This document shows, in pieces, positions 26,202 to 35,059 of a stretch of 64,000 nt of DNA (the first letter of the stretch is position 1; each line of letters begins with the position of its first letter). This DNA comes from Saprospiraceae bacterium (GTDB lineage Bacteria; Bacteroidota; Bacteroidia; Chitinophagales; Saprospiraceae), in assembly GCA_020631355.1 (NCBI GenBank), contig JAHDHL010000005.1, forward strand, positions 66,525 to 130,524. Direction: 5' to 3'. The notes beneath the pieces were generated by a model. That model saw only the letters and a list, made by a program, of their open reading frames with translations, searched no databases and was not told the origin of the DNA. The translations under genes and the position numbers were made by a program.

Positions 26202-27734
26202 ATGAGGGGGATACAAAGAAATATACTTTTCCAACTGATACATTCCTTGGGGAAAAGAGAAAAGGCTTACGCCCTAGGTTTCATGAAACAAAGCGGTAAG
26301 GCCAATAATCATATACAGTTATTTAAAAAAATAGCTGTGATGAAAGAATACGATAAGGAAAAATTACTCAGGAGTTTGCCGGATACTTTCCCAAAGGGAA
26401 ATATCGCAGTACAACAGCATCATCTTTATGAGAATATCCTCCGTAGTTTGAGATTGTATCATGAGGAAAGGCATCCGTTTTATTCTGTACATTCCATTAT
26501 GATAGAAGCTGATATCCTACACGAAAAAGGTTTGTCAGAATTAGCTGTTAAACGATTAGCCAAGGCAAAAAAAATAGCCGAACAACTCCATTATCTGTCC
26601 GCCTTGGTAGATATAAACCAAAGGGAAATTACTTGGAAATTAGCGACCAGACCAAAGGATTTATTGAAAACAATCATATTGGATTATAAGGAATTGATTG
26701 AAACAATAGAAAGGTTATCCGAGGAAATTCGAATCAGGGAATACAACCATTTATTACTGGGTATTTACCGGGCTGATAGACAACACATCAAGGAAGAAAA
26801 TAGGGAATTATTTCAAAAAGTAATTTTATTGGTAGATGAATTAATTCGAAAAGAGGGAGATAAGCGTACTTTTTTTGGCTCTTATCTATTAGAGAATGCA
26901 AAGGCAATAGAGTGCCGTATCAATCGAAATCTTCAGGAAGCCCAGTTGCATTATTCTAATATCATTACACATTGGGAATCTCATCCGAAAATACAGAAAG
27001 CCCTCCCTAAAAAATATTATATCAATATATCGAATTACATCACCAATTCCATTCTTGTGCAGGAATGGGAAACGGTAAGGAAATATCTTTCTGTATTAGG
27101 ATCTATTCAGGCTACAAGTTATAAGGAGTCCTTAGAGTATTTCCAGAATTTTTATTTCCTAAAAATGTTCCATGCCTTAAGGGATTATCAAGTTACAACG
27201 ACTGATCTTATTCCTATGTTATCGAATATAGAAACAGGATTGGATAAATATGAAAAGGACATGACACCAACTCAGCTCAGGGTGATTTTATATAACGCCA
27301 CAATACTTTGTTTTTTACATAGGAAAAATGAAGCCTGTCTGAATTGGGCAACTAGATTGTTACAACTAAAAAAGAGCAACCAATGGATGGATATCCAATT
27401 ATTTGCGGAACTGATATCATGGATGATACATTTCGATGAGAAGTCACATAAGCATCTTGATACGGCATTGGAAAATATCAGGAAAAAATGCAGGAGGGAA
27501 AAGAACCAGTGGGAGTATATGAATGAGGTAATAAAACATTTAAAAAAGCTAGTAGGGGCTGCCGATGAAACCAACCGTCTTGAAATCCTGAAATCCCTAG
27601 AAAATAAACTTGAAGAATTCGAATCCCACATACCTAAACCCATTTGTCTAATGGAAATGCATACATGGACACATTCCAAAATCACAGGCAAACCCATGCT
27701 GGAAATCCATCAGGAAAAATTAAGAGTAGGGTAG
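26202..27734 (+). CDS. hypothetical alpha-solenoid protein
   Basis: A 510-residue, Lys/Glu/Leu/Ile-rich protein predicted to be helical throughout, with no signal peptide or membrane helix. Helix pairs with loose TPR-like spacing (LYENILRSLRLYHEERHPF; KGLSELAVKRLAKAKKIAEQ; NLQEAQLHYSNIITHWES) suggest an alpha-solenoid. The base composition is visibly AT-richer than that of neighbouring metabolic genes. No family is recognised. It is divergently transcribed from the deiminase-like gene, so the two may share regulation. Confidence 0.75.
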   Translation: MRGIQRNILFQLIHSLGKREKAYALGFMKQSGKANNHIQLFKKIAVMKEYDKEKLLRSLPDTFPKGNIAVQQHHLYENILRSLRLYHEERHPFYSVHSIMIEADILHEKGLSELAVKRLAKAKKIAEQLHYLSALVDINQREITWKLATRPKDLLKTIILDYKELIETIERLSEEIRIREYNHLLLGIYRADRQHIKEENRELFQKVILLVDELIRKEGDKRTFFGSYLLENAKAIECRINRNLQEAQLHYSNIITHWESHPKIQKALPKKYYINISNYITNSILVQEWETVRKYLSVLGSIQATSYKESLEYFQNFYFLKMFHALRDYQVTTTDLIPMLSNIETGLDKYEKDMTPTQLRVILYNATILCFLHRKNEACLNWATRLLQLKKSNQWMDIQLFAELISWMIHFDEKSHKHLDTALENIRKKCRREKNQWEYMNEVIKHLKKLVGAADETNRLEILKSLENKLEEFESHIPKPICLMEMHTWTHSKITGKPMLEIHQEKLRVG

Positions 27735-27742
27735 ATGGTTCT

Positions 27743-27853
27743 CTATTTAATATCAAAATTTTCTTTGAGGTACTGATCTATGTCTATGTCAAGTTGTTTT
27801 AATACCTAGTAGGCACTTTCTAAGTAATTCTGTACATATCCTATGTGTATTAG
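27743..27853 (-). pseudogene. possible decayed ORF tail
   Basis: The minus strand holds a protein-like C-terminus ending QLDIDIDQYLKENFDIK at a TAG (27743-27745), preceded by NYLESAY and one internal TAG at 27806-27808 where CAG (Gln) would fit. The frame closes upstream at a TAG next to the palindromic repeat at 27867. It may be the stub of a gene cut by the repeat. It is short, so chance is possible. Confidence 0.25.
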
Positions 27854-27866
27854 CTATTGTTCACGT

Positions 27867-27891
27867 TATTGTCAGATTGTATCTGACAATA
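27867..27891. repeat. REP-like palindrome, TCTGACA type, second copy
   Basis: The stem ATTGTCAGAT / ATCTGACAAT (27868-27877 with 27881-27890, extended by one T-A pair) has loop TGT. The arms are identical to those at 17545-17567. Confidence 0.6.
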
Positions 27892-27951
27892 GCAATTCAT
27901 AAAATTGCATTTGACAATGATGTCAGCATCCGACAATAACAATTCATAAAA
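27885..27951. repeat. direct repeat pair with degenerate palindrome
   Basis: A 20-nt sequence (GACAATAGCAATTCATAAAA at 27885-27904) recurs at 27932-27951 with one mismatch. Between them are further TGACA/TGTCA pieces (27912-27925). The block looks like a tandem or partly decayed copy of the palindrome unit. Confidence 0.5.
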
Positions 27952-27956
27952 CACGA

Positions 27957-27986
27957 AAGCCTTTCTGTCAAACGACAAAAAGGCTT
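27957..27986 (-). terminator. terminator of the tRNA transcript
   Basis: A 13-bp stem (27957-27969 with 27974-27986, one G-U pair in the RNA) is followed on the minus strand by TTCGTGTTTTATG. It starts 7 nt past tRNA-Leu. Confidence 0.75.
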
Positions 27987-27992
27987 AATGTG

Positions 27993-28077
27993 TACCTGGA
28001 GCGGGAATCGAACCCGCACTCCCTCAACGGGAACAGGATTTTAAGTCCTGCGTGTCTACCAGTTCCACCATCCAGGC
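27993..28077 (-). tRNA. tRNA-Leu (UAA)
   Basis: An 85-nt class II tRNA with a variable arm (TTCCCGTTGAGGGAG region). The acceptor is GCCTGGA with TCCAGGT (a G-U first pair) and discriminator A. The D-loop reads GGTAGACACG and the T arm GGTTCGATTCC. The anticodon loop CTTAAAA gives UAA. CCA is not encoded. Confidence 0.95.
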
Positions 28078-28087
28078 AGTTGATGGA

Positions 28088-28111
28088 ATAAAAAAACCCT
28101 CCTGAGGAGGG
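28088..28111 (-). terminator. terminator-like hairpin between two tRNAs
   Basis: On the minus strand the 15-nt palindrome CCCTCCTCAGGAGGG is followed immediately by a run of T (complement of 28091-28096 and beyond). It sits between tRNA-Gly and tRNA-Leu, 20 nt before the latter, and looks like a strong intrinsic terminator or attenuator inside the tRNA unit. Confidence 0.7.
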
Positions 28112-28119
28112 CTCCTTTG

Positions 28120-28192
<73 letters not shown>

Positions 28193-28224
28193 ATAACTTT
28201 GAACCCTTTCGTTCAAGCGCGGGG

Positions 28225-28257
28225 CAAATATACTATAAAGGAATTCAATTTTTCAAG
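28225..28257 (-). promoter_or_regulatory. promoter of the tRNA-Gly/Leu unit
   Basis: The minus strand reads CTTG (28254-28257), then 21 nt, then TATATTTG (28225-28232). This is the Bacteroidota -33/-7 pattern, ending 33 nt before the tRNA-Gly 5' end. Confidence 0.65.
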
Positions 28258-28411
28258 AAACATCCGCACTTTTTTAATGGAAATTTTACCAATAAAGTTC
28301 CCAAACATCCAACTTCTTCGATTAATTACGAACCCATTCCTGAGAATTACAACAAAATACATTCATTTTTAGTACTTAAGTAATTGAATACCAATGTATA
28401 ATGGAAATAAA

Positions 28412-28446
28412 GGGGCTCCAGGTGATAAAGGATACATCCGAGCCCC
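28412..28446 (-). terminator. terminator of the 28454 membrane-protein gene
   Basis: GGGGCTC (28412-28418) pairs with GAGCCCC (28440-28446) and is followed on the minus strand by TTTATTTCC. It lies 8 nt past the stop. Confidence 0.55.
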
Positions 28447-28453
28447 AAAATCA

Positions 28454-29140
28454 TCAAGCTGCTTGGCGAAATGTTGATGATTTCGCTTTTTTATTCGCAC
28501 CCAACTTTTTTTTATAGTGCCTTACGGTCAGACTGATGCCGAATCCGCCTACCACACCCGGACCCAACCACAAAACCAAGTCCGGAAGCATGCCATTCAT
28601 GGCAGTCAATAGGAATGCCGTTACCGTAGCGATATAGCCACCCAGCATCCTTGTGATGTGCTCAAACAGCCAATCATGTTTTTCCCGTACTTTTCCCCAT
28701 CTCATCCAATCCTGTATGGATTGTTTCAACGAAAGGCTACCAAAAATGGCAAGGACAATAATGATGATGTTCTGATATTGGATATAATGGTACAATGAAA
28801 AACCCAACATCGCTACACTGGATATGATGGTAAGAATGAATACCCAACGGTCCTTGACTTCCAATCGATGGTAACCTTTCAGCCTCCCGAAACGAAATCC
28901 GGTAAAGACCAGATAATAACTGAATACGCCAACACCCAAAAGGAATGGATTGAATTTCATCAGGGACATAATGACACTTGTAATGAATACACCCGTCATG
29001 GCCCAAAAATATACATTCCCCAAGATGACATGAATCTTACCACTTTTCTTGGCAAGGATAACAAGCAAACCAAACAACAAGGAAATGAAACCGCTTGCTA
29101 CATGTCCGATCAGTAAGTATTTATAAACATCTTCCATCAT
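28454..29140 (-). CDS. seven-helix membrane protein, DUF2306-like
   Basis: A 228-residue protein with about seven membrane helices. The first block (IGHVASGFISLLFGLLVIL, then KSGKIHVILGNVYFWAM) has the His-Gly and H-x-x-x-G-x-x-Y spacing seen in DUF2306-type membrane proteins. The tail is basic (KKLGANKKAKSSTFRQ). The role is unknown; related proteins are annotated only as uncharacterised membrane proteins. The family link is by eye and moderate. It is a single gene with a terminator at 28412. Confidence 0.7.
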   Translation of the reverse strand: MMEDVYKYLLIGHVASGFISLLFGLLVILAKKSGKIHVILGNVYFWAMTGVFITSVIMSLMKFNPFLLGVGVFSYYLVFTGFRFGRLKGYHRLEVKDRWVFILTIISSVAMLGFSLYHYIQYQNIIIIVLAIFGSLSLKQSIQDWMRWGKVREKHDWLFEHITRMLGGYIATVTAFLLTAMNGMLPDLVLWLGPGVVGGFGISLTVRHYKKKLGANKKAKSSTFRQAA

Positions 29141-29310
29141 TCAATAATTTTGATGATACAATTTTAGGGACTAGAAACGGACCTTGCAGGAATGAGGTAC
29201 GAATGACTCGATTTTGGGATGAAATGCAGGACTTTGGGATGAATTCCAATCCATTTGGGATGTTTGGGAAGAATGAATGCCTCATTTTGAGGACTTTATG
29301 GAGCAGTGGC

Positions 29311-29955
29311 TCAAAGGGTGTATGAGGTGTCGAATTCAAAATGATAAGGGCTCTCATGCGAAACCAATAGCATTCCTGCTCCTCGCTTATGGACTTCCTC
29401 CTGAATCAGGGAACAAGCTGCCTTGATGTTTTCCTCATCCAGATGGGAAAAGGGTTCGTCCATCAGAAGGAAGTCAAATGGCTTGGATAAGGCCCGGATG
29501 ATGGCAATGCGCTGCCGCTGTCCGTAGGATAGCGTTTGGACGGTTTGTTCTACGAATGATTCCGCACCCAATGCATGAATCATTCGCTGGATTTCGGAAG
29601 CATCGACTTCTTGCTCCAATCCACGGGTTGCTTCTATATTTTCCATACCCGTCCAATCCGGTATCAATTTCAGATCCTGAAAAATGGCGGATAATTTTTT
29701 GCGCCTCAACTGCCCCAGTTGGTTGGCATCGGATGATGATAAGAGCATGTCGTCAATCATTACGGAACCCTCATAATCCTTTCTCAATCCCATGATGATA
29801 TGGACCAAGGTAGACTTTCCACCTCCGGATGGTGCCTTTACCCAATATCTGACTCCTTTCTGCCAAGAAAGCTCCTGATTCCAAATCATGGAAGATGTGG
29901 GAGCTTGGGGTTTGGAAAAAATAGGCCTAGGACGGATATGTTTCAGTTGTATCAT
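29311..29955 (-). CDS. ABC transporter ATP-binding protein
   Basis: A 214-residue ATPase of the LolD/MacB/FtsE-like size class. Walker A APSGGGKST is at 41-49, the Q-loop is AIFQDLKLIP, the signature is LSYGQRQR (~141), Walker B is FLLMDEP, the D-loop is SHLDE, and the H-switch is LVSHES. Walker A begins APSGGGKS rather than the usual GPSGSGKS. No permease gene lies next to it, so the transported substrate cannot be inferred. The N-terminal beta-sheet is short. The gene is transcribed alone between the membrane-protein gene and a strong terminator. Confidence 0.93.
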   Translation of the reverse strand: MIQLKHIRPRPIFSKPQAPTSSMIWNQELSWQKGVRYWVKAPSGGGKSTLVHIIMGLRKDYEGSVMIDDMLLSSSDANQLGQLRRKKLSAIFQDLKLIPDWTGMENIEATRGLEQEVDASEIQRMIHALGAESFVEQTVQTLSYGQRQRIAIIRALSKPFDFLLMDEPFSHLDEENIKAACSLIQEEVHKRGAGMLLVSHESPYHFEFDTSYTL

Positions 29956-30010
29956 TCCTTATGATTGTATGCCAAAGATGCCAAGTATTCATGAGAATTA
30001 ATAGAAAAGA

Positions 30011-30047
30011 GTAGGGGATGATATTCATTAAGAATATCATCCCCTAC
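30011..30047 (-). terminator. terminator of the DUF4836 gene
   Basis: A perfect 16-bp stem (30011-30026 with 30032-30047) with a 5-nt loop, 25 nt past the stop of the 30073 gene. Confidence 0.8.
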
Positions 30048-30072
30048 AAACATTCAGGATAGAATGGGTCTA

Positions 30073-31605
30073 TTACTGATTGATGCCACTGGCTGCATCA
30101 GCACTCTCGATCATACTCTTAAGGAAATTACCGTCCTTTTTGGAAGTAACTTCCATTTGGATATTACCATCACTTAGGTTGAATAAGAATGCCTCGATTT
30201 CACCCGTTTCAGCACCAGGTACCAAACCTTTCAATTGCTCGGGAAATCCTCTACCGCCAAGGAATCCTTTGGATATTTCCTTGTAGATACTCTTGTCCAA
30301 TCTGCTACCCTTAGGTAAACCTCCGTCTTTGATACCTTGGATTAGTGTAGGGTCCGCAGAAGCGAATAGGATATTATCTTTCATGATAAGTACAGGCTGC
30401 ATAGCTTCTCCTCTACCTCCGAGTGTGGCATTGAAATCCTGGGAAAGACTCTCGTCGTTGATTTGGTATACTCCACCATCCCTTGGAGTCACGATGCCGA
30501 TTTCCACCATCTTATCCAGAAGTGGTTGGAATTTCTTACCATCCACACTCAATCCGAAGATACCGGCAGGTTGGCTGTTGTCACCAGCTTTCTGAATGGC
30601 AAGGAACATATCACCGTCAATGGCTGCTGCGATTTCATCTAGGTTGATACCCATTTGATCCAGATTGGAAAAACTGTTAATCAAGCCCAATGCATTCTTC
30701 TCTTTCAATAATTGTAGCAATCCTTTCGTATCCAATCCGAATGTGAAAACTCCGGTTAGATTATCCTTAGGGATATAAGGAGAGAAATCGGTGGAAATGC
30801 TGGATTTGAATGGCATACCCAAGTCTGCTTCGATATCTTTCTTAAGGATGATGTCAGCATTGACTTTCATTTTCTTTTCATCGAAATCTACATCACCATT
30901 GATATGGTTTCCTTTCAGGGATTCCTCATCCCATCCCAATAGGAATTGAGCCTGCTTCATTTGTTGCATATCGGCTACAGCATCCGAATTCAGTACGAAA
31001 CTGATGTCACTACTCGAACTTCCCGTTTTCTCAAAGGCATTGGATGATAATACGGATGCACCATCACCGAGGTTGAACACCTTATCCAATTGTGCATCTA
31101 TATCACCTCTGGATTGTCCAGCAAAGGCAATCTCATCATTCCAGGCAAGGAACCCATTACCTTCCCTACCATATTGATAACCATCACCCGCTTTCTTGTT
31201 GATAGACATGGGAGTGGATTTGACCAACTCCGCAAACTTTGCAGGGTCACCGATATTAAACATGACTCCGTTCAGCATCTCACCCGCATTGTTAGGGTTG
31301 ATATCAGAAATGAAGTATGCATTCTGCTTGATGTTAATCCCACTTTCAGCAGGATCATATAGAATCTTGCCCATCAATTGGTCCTGATTGGCAGCTTCCT
31401 TAATCATTTGCTGGTAGAAATCCATATCACGGACCTTTTCAAAATCCATTTTTTCCATGAGTTTTGGAATGCGGACCACCGTAACTTGTGAGGCATCAGA
31501 GGGGATGTGTTGAACGGCAGCATCCATTTGGATGCTTGCATCTTTCTTGCAGGATGTGAATGCTATGGCAGCCACGGCAAAAAACATGAATAGGTACTTT
31601 TTCAT
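30073..31605 (-). CDS. DUF4836 family lipoprotein
   Basis: A 510-residue protein with a lipoprotein signal (MKKYLFMFFAVAAIAFTSC, Cys19). It matches the DUF4836 pattern of Bacteroidota: an opening HIPSDASQVTVVRIPKLMEK, then long alternating alpha/beta repeats about helper-like two-fold units (e.g. FVLNSDAVADMQQMKQ, LTGVFTFGLDTKGLLQLL, MFLAIQKAGDNSQPAGIFGLSVDGKKF). The function of the family is unknown; the proteins are probably periplasmic-facing lipoproteins. It is monocistronic with a strong terminator. The short minus-strand frame just upstream (31602-31790) looks non-coding. Confidence 0.88.
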   Translation of the reverse strand: MKKYLFMFFAVAAIAFTSCKKDASIQMDAAVQHIPSDASQVTVVRIPKLMEKMDFEKVRDMDFYQQMIKEAANQDQLMGKILYDPAESGINIKQNAYFISDINPNNAGEMLNGVMFNIGDPAKFAELVKSTPMSINKKAGDGYQYGREGNGFLAWNDEIAFAGQSRGDIDAQLDKVFNLGDGASVLSSNAFEKTGSSSSDISFVLNSDAVADMQQMKQAQFLLGWDEESLKGNHINGDVDFDEKKMKVNADIILKKDIEADLGMPFKSSISTDFSPYIPKDNLTGVFTFGLDTKGLLQLLKEKNALGLINSFSNLDQMGINLDEIAAAIDGDMFLAIQKAGDNSQPAGIFGLSVDGKKFQPLLDKMVEIGIVTPRDGGVYQINDESLSQDFNATLGGRGEAMQPVLIMKDNILFASADPTLIQGIKDGGLPKGSRLDKSIYKEISKGFLGGRGFPEQLKGLVPGAETGEIEAFLFNLSDGNIQMEVTSKKDGNFLKSMIESADAASGINQ

Positions 31606-31823
31606 TCGAATTCGAATTTTAATTCAGTTCTTTGATGAATGTTGGTTGAAACGATAGATTCCTTTCCGAATATTAGGTTTTGAACCATTTCATCATTAAA
31701 TAAAATAATTGAGTTAGTCATCTGACAATTAACTGACAACAAAAAAACGCAAATCATCCATATTTGGTTATAAGCTTTAGATGAACTCATTCATAATTGT
31801 GATAAACAACAACGGTCTGACTT

Positions 31824-33119
31824 ATGAAGTATCCAATTGTCCAAAAAATCTTACTGGGAAATCATCCTGATTCCAATAAGGAATATAGGATTGTAGGGGC
31901 GGGAATGTCAGGATTACTCCTTGGGTATCACATGAAAAAGAAAGGAATCCCATTCACTATCCATGAAAAGGGCCAGTCTGCGGGAGGTTTGATAAAAACA
32001 CATAAGGTTGAAGATTTGGGTTGGGCCGAACAAGCGGCCAATGGCTTCATTTGGTGTGATGAATTAGCGGAGCTCTGTGAGGATTTGGGAATGGATATCC
32101 AATCCCCTGATCCATCATCCAAGGCGCGTTATCTGGTAAGGGAGAACAGGATGAGGAAGTTTCCACTTGGAATCGCTGAGGCGATTGCTATGACGCTCCG
32201 AATCATACTCCCACATCGCCATCAATTGGAAACCGTGGAAGACTTCGGACATACCTTTTTGGGAAAGACCATGACCAACCAAGTTTTGGAGCCTGCTTTC
32301 GCTGGAATATACGGTGCGCCTATATCTGACTTAAGTTTCAGCGCGGTACTTCGTCCATTCGCAGAACAACTCAACCATACGAATCATTTCCCTACAGCTG
32401 TACTCAGGTGGAGAAAACAAGTCAAGGCGAATGGTTCCTCCAGAAAAAAACTATCGGGAACGCAAAGTTTCAAGGGCGGTTTTGGTGAATTGCCAAAAAG
32501 ATTAGCAGAACATCTAGATGACCATATCAGGTATGGTTCGGTTATAGATGATGTCAGATCAGCACCAACCATACTGACGACACCTGCCCATATTTCAAGA
32601 CAGTATTTGGATGGCCCGCTTGCGGATTTATTGGGTGAAGTTCGCTACACCCCCATCATAACAACTACTTTGTTCTTCAAAAAAACAGATGTCAAACGAT
32701 TCAAGGAAGGTTTTGGTTGTCTGATTCCTAGGTCGGAGGGCTTGGAAATATTAGGGGTGTTATTCAATTCGTGTATCTTTCCCGATAGGGTAGAACATGA
32801 GGATATTCTGAGTCTGACTTGCATTTTCAGGGATAATGATTTGAAATATCTGCCCTTATCCGAGAATGAAATCCTACAACATGTCCTTTTACCTGATTTA
32901 TCCCGATTGTTAGGTATAGATGTGGAACCCTTGGGATATAAGATGTTCAAATGGGAAAAGGGAATCCCGGTCTACAGTCCCGGATTGGCTGCGTCTTGGC
33001 AACGAATGGATACACTACTGAAACAGGACTTTCCGGAAGTCGGATTATTGGGGAATTATACCGGCCAGATATCCGTCAGAGGGATGGCACAGTTCGTTCA
33101 TCGGGCATTTGGTAGCTGA
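31824..33119 (+). CDS. FAD-dependent oxidoreductase, protoporphyrinogen oxidase-like
   Basis: A 431-residue flavoprotein of the amine-oxidase/HemY group. The Rossmann dinucleotide motif YRIVGAGMSGLLLGYHM, ending in HEKGQSAGGLIKT, lies at about 21-58. Protoporphyrinogen-oxidase-like blocks are EPAFAGIYGAPISDLSF (~155), FKGGFGELPKRLAEHL (~215) and the C-terminal FAD-binding VGLLGNYTGQISVRGMAQFV. The probable reaction is oxidation of a porphyrinogen or a related polycyclic substrate in haem synthesis, but no other hem genes are nearby. A generic NAD(P)/FAD amine-oxidase fold protein is the alternative. There is an ~20-residue N-terminal extension before the Rossmann motif. Confidence 0.8.
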   Translation: MKYPIVQKILLGNHPDSNKEYRIVGAGMSGLLLGYHMKKKGIPFTIHEKGQSAGGLIKTHKVEDLGWAEQAANGFIWCDELAELCEDLGMDIQSPDPSSKARYLVRENRMRKFPLGIAEAIAMTLRIILPHRHQLETVEDFGHTFLGKTMTNQVLEPAFAGIYGAPISDLSFSAVLRPFAEQLNHTNHFPTAVLRWRKQVKANGSSRKKLSGTQSFKGGFGELPKRLAEHLDDHIRYGSVIDDVRSAPTILTTPAHISRQYLDGPLADLLGEVRYTPIITTTLFFKKTDVKRFKEGFGCLIPRSEGLEILGVLFNSCIFPDRVEHEDILSLTCIFRDNDLKYLPLSENEILQHVLLPDLSRLLGIDVEPLGYKMFKWEKGIPVYSPGLAASWQRMDTLLKQDFPEVGLLGNYTGQISVRGMAQFVHRAFGS

Positions 33120-33258
33120 TAAATGTCATTTACCGTTCAAAGCCTTGGGTTTTTGTTACTCTTTTCCTAAATCAAACTACTTTCATGATAACTAAATGTT
33201 AAGTCTTGGGGATATAGTCCAAGTCTTAATATATTAGCCGTAGGCAAGGAAAATTTGT

Positions 33259-33266
33259 TAACTTTG
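33259..33266 (+). promoter_or_regulatory. -7 box TAACTTTG upstream of the CotH gene
   Basis: A TAnnTTTG match 35 nt before the ATG at 33302. No clear -33 TTG at normal spacing. Confidence 0.45.
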
Positions 33267-33301
33267 CTGACCAATTTTGTATAAACAGGAATTATTCTGA
33301 G

Positions 33302-34930
33302 ATGAAAAAAATCACACTCTTCTTCTTGTTGGCAGTTATTTTCTCTGCAACTGCCCTCAATGCCCAAGACGCTAAATTCAATGACTTTTACAATACGGAT
33401 AGGGTACAAGAAGTAAGGATCCGATTCAAGCAAAAGAATTGGAAGGACGTACTGGATTCCCTAAAGCTGAATGGCGAGGAAATGCTTCTTGGTACATTGA
33501 ATATCGGAGCCAAGGAATATAAGAACGTAGGTGTTCGATATAGTGGTTCCAAGTCGTTCAAGTATGGCGGCGATAGGAATTCATTCCAAATCAAGCTGAA
33601 CCAAATCAATAAGGAGCAAAATCACCAGGGAGTTAAGAAAATCAAACTTTCCAATGCATTGCGTGATCCAAGTATGGTCAGGGAGGTCTTGGGTTATGAG
33701 ATTGCCAGGAACTACATGGCTGCACCAAGGGCAAACTATACCCGTCTGTACGTTAATGGTGAATTCAGGGGCGTTTATGTGAATGTTGAATATGTGGATG
33801 ATGAATTCCTGAATAAGAATTTCGGAATGGGTGACAATACATTCGTCAAGGGTACGAATGTCAACGATGAGTTGTCCACACCGGATGGATGTAAGAAGAA
33901 TGTATCAGGTTCGTTGATTTATGAGGATGATGCTTCCTGTTACCTGGGTAATTACGAATTGAAGTCCGAGAATGGCTGGGATGATTTGATGAAACTGACC
34001 GATGTATTGAATAATGATATCAAGAACATTGAGAAGTATCTTGATGTGGACCAGGTATTATGGATGCATGCATTCAACCATGTCCTAGTAAATCTGAACA
34101 GTTATTCAGGTGATGTGAGTGAGAATTATTACCTCTACAAGAACAAGCATGGTAAGTTCGTACCCATTGTTAGGGATTTGAATCTTTGCTTCGGTTCTTA
34201 TAAGAAATATAAGTTCAAGTCCTCCACCATGAGTTTGGAACAACTTCAGAACCTTGACCCATTCCTACACAAGGATAACAAGAGTAAGCCGCTGATCAGT
34301 CAGTTATTGAACAATCAATATTACAAGAAGCAGTACGTTTCTCATATCAAGACCATATTGGATGATTACTTCCTGAATGGTCAGTATGAGAATAGGGCCA
34401 AGGAATTACAGAAGTTGATTACGAATGACATGAGGCGTGATAAATTCCAATACTATGACCATAGCCAGTTCCTATCCTCATTGACGGAGACACAGGGTAA
34501 GAAGTCAAAGATTCCAGGAATCGTGGAATTGATGTCCAAGCGTGTGAGATTCTTGAAGAAGCATCCGGAGATTCGTGGTTTTGCACCAGAGATAGAAGAT
34601 ATTTCATTGGCCAGCCGTGAAAAATTTGCAAGAAAGGAAGTTAACTCGTTCAGGGTTTCCGCTACTGTGGAGAAGCATGCGAAAAGGGTGAGGATATACT
34701 ACCGTTTCAATGCTGAGGATGAATTCCAATACAGCTTCATGTTGGATGATGGCGAGAATTATGACGGTAGGGCAGGAGATAAGGTGTTCGGTCTGGAAAT
34801 CAAGCCGGAAGACGAGGATAGCACTTTAGAATACTACATCGTAGCAGAGAATGCTGCAGGAGTGACCTATTTCCCAAGCAATTACATGTTTGAGGCCAAG
34901 ACAGTTACACTTAAGGAGTTGAATAAGTAA
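33302..34930 (+). CDS. secreted CotH-kinase family protein
   Basis: A 542-residue exported protein with a signal peptide (MKKITLFFLLAVIFSATALNAQ). Residues about 40-420 form a CotH domain, an atypical protein-kinase fold found in spore coat, fungal surface and bacterial secreted proteins. Visible blocks are GVRYSGSKSFKYGGDRNSFQIKL, IKLSNALRDPSMVREVLGYEI, RLYVNGEFRGVYVNVEYVDD and FVPIVRDLNLCFG, where the D-x-N stands in for the metal-binding loop. The last ~100 residues are a beta-sandwich-like tail (VRIYYRFNAEDEFQYSFML...YYIVAENAAG). It lacks a T9SS sorting domain, so it is probably periplasmic or secreted otherwise. It has its own -7 box and terminator. Confidence 0.88.
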   Translation: MKKITLFFLLAVIFSATALNAQDAKFNDFYNTDRVQEVRIRFKQKNWKDVLDSLKLNGEEMLLGTLNIGAKEYKNVGVRYSGSKSFKYGGDRNSFQIKLNQINKEQNHQGVKKIKLSNALRDPSMVREVLGYEIARNYMAAPRANYTRLYVNGEFRGVYVNVEYVDDEFLNKNFGMGDNTFVKGTNVNDELSTPDGCKKNVSGSLIYEDDASCYLGNYELKSENGWDDLMKLTDVLNNDIKNIEKYLDVDQVLWMHAFNHVLVNLNSYSGDVSENYYLYKNKHGKFVPIVRDLNLCFGSYKKYKFKSSTMSLEQLQNLDPFLHKDNKSKPLISQLLNNQYYKKQYVSHIKTILDDYFLNGQYENRAKELQKLITNDMRRDKFQYYDHSQFLSSLTETQGKKSKIPGIVELMSKRVRFLKKHPEIRGFAPEIEDISLASREKFARKEVNSFRVSATVEKHAKRVRIYYRFNAEDEFQYSFMLDDGENYDGRAGDKVFGLEIKPEDEDSTLEYYIVAENAAGVTYFPSNYMFEAKTVTLKELNK

Positions 34931-34949
34931 CCATTCTTTACTACCATTC

Positions 34950-34985
34950 AAAAACGGTTCTAGTACTCAAACTAGAACCGTTTTT
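34950..34985 (+). terminator. terminator of the CotH gene
   Basis: A perfect 15-bp stem AAAAACGGTTCTAGT (34950-34964) with 34971-34985, a 6-nt loop and a T-tract. A textbook intrinsic terminator 20 nt past the stop. Confidence 0.9.
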
Positions 34986-34989
34986 ATTT

Positions 34990-35024
34990 ACCGCTATCCT
35001 CAGTCTGCAACTGAGAGTAGCGGT
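34990..35024. repeat. REP-like palindrome, CTCAGT type, left copy
   Basis: ACCGCTATCCTCAGT, loop CTGCA, ACTGAGAGTAGCGGT: a 15-nt-arm palindrome with two imperfect positions. It shares GCTATCCTCAGTCTGCAACTGAG with the copy at 36797. The pair brackets the WG-repeat gene. Confidence 0.65.
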
Positions 35025-35059
35025 TACTGATTTGTTGAATTATCATACGACATCTTCTT

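Noticed and set aside
27885-27951. CRISPR-like short repeats
   Set aside because: Only two direct repeat copies, unequal surroundings, no cas genes. They fit decayed palindromic repeats better.
29141-29310. Open frames between the membrane-protein and ABC ATPase genes
   Set aside because: Both strands show short frames with odd composition and no start context; treated as non-coding.
31602-31790. 62-codon minus-strand frame overlapping the start of the DUF4836 gene
   Set aside because: Composition is not protein-like, and it occupies the promoter region of the lipoprotein gene.
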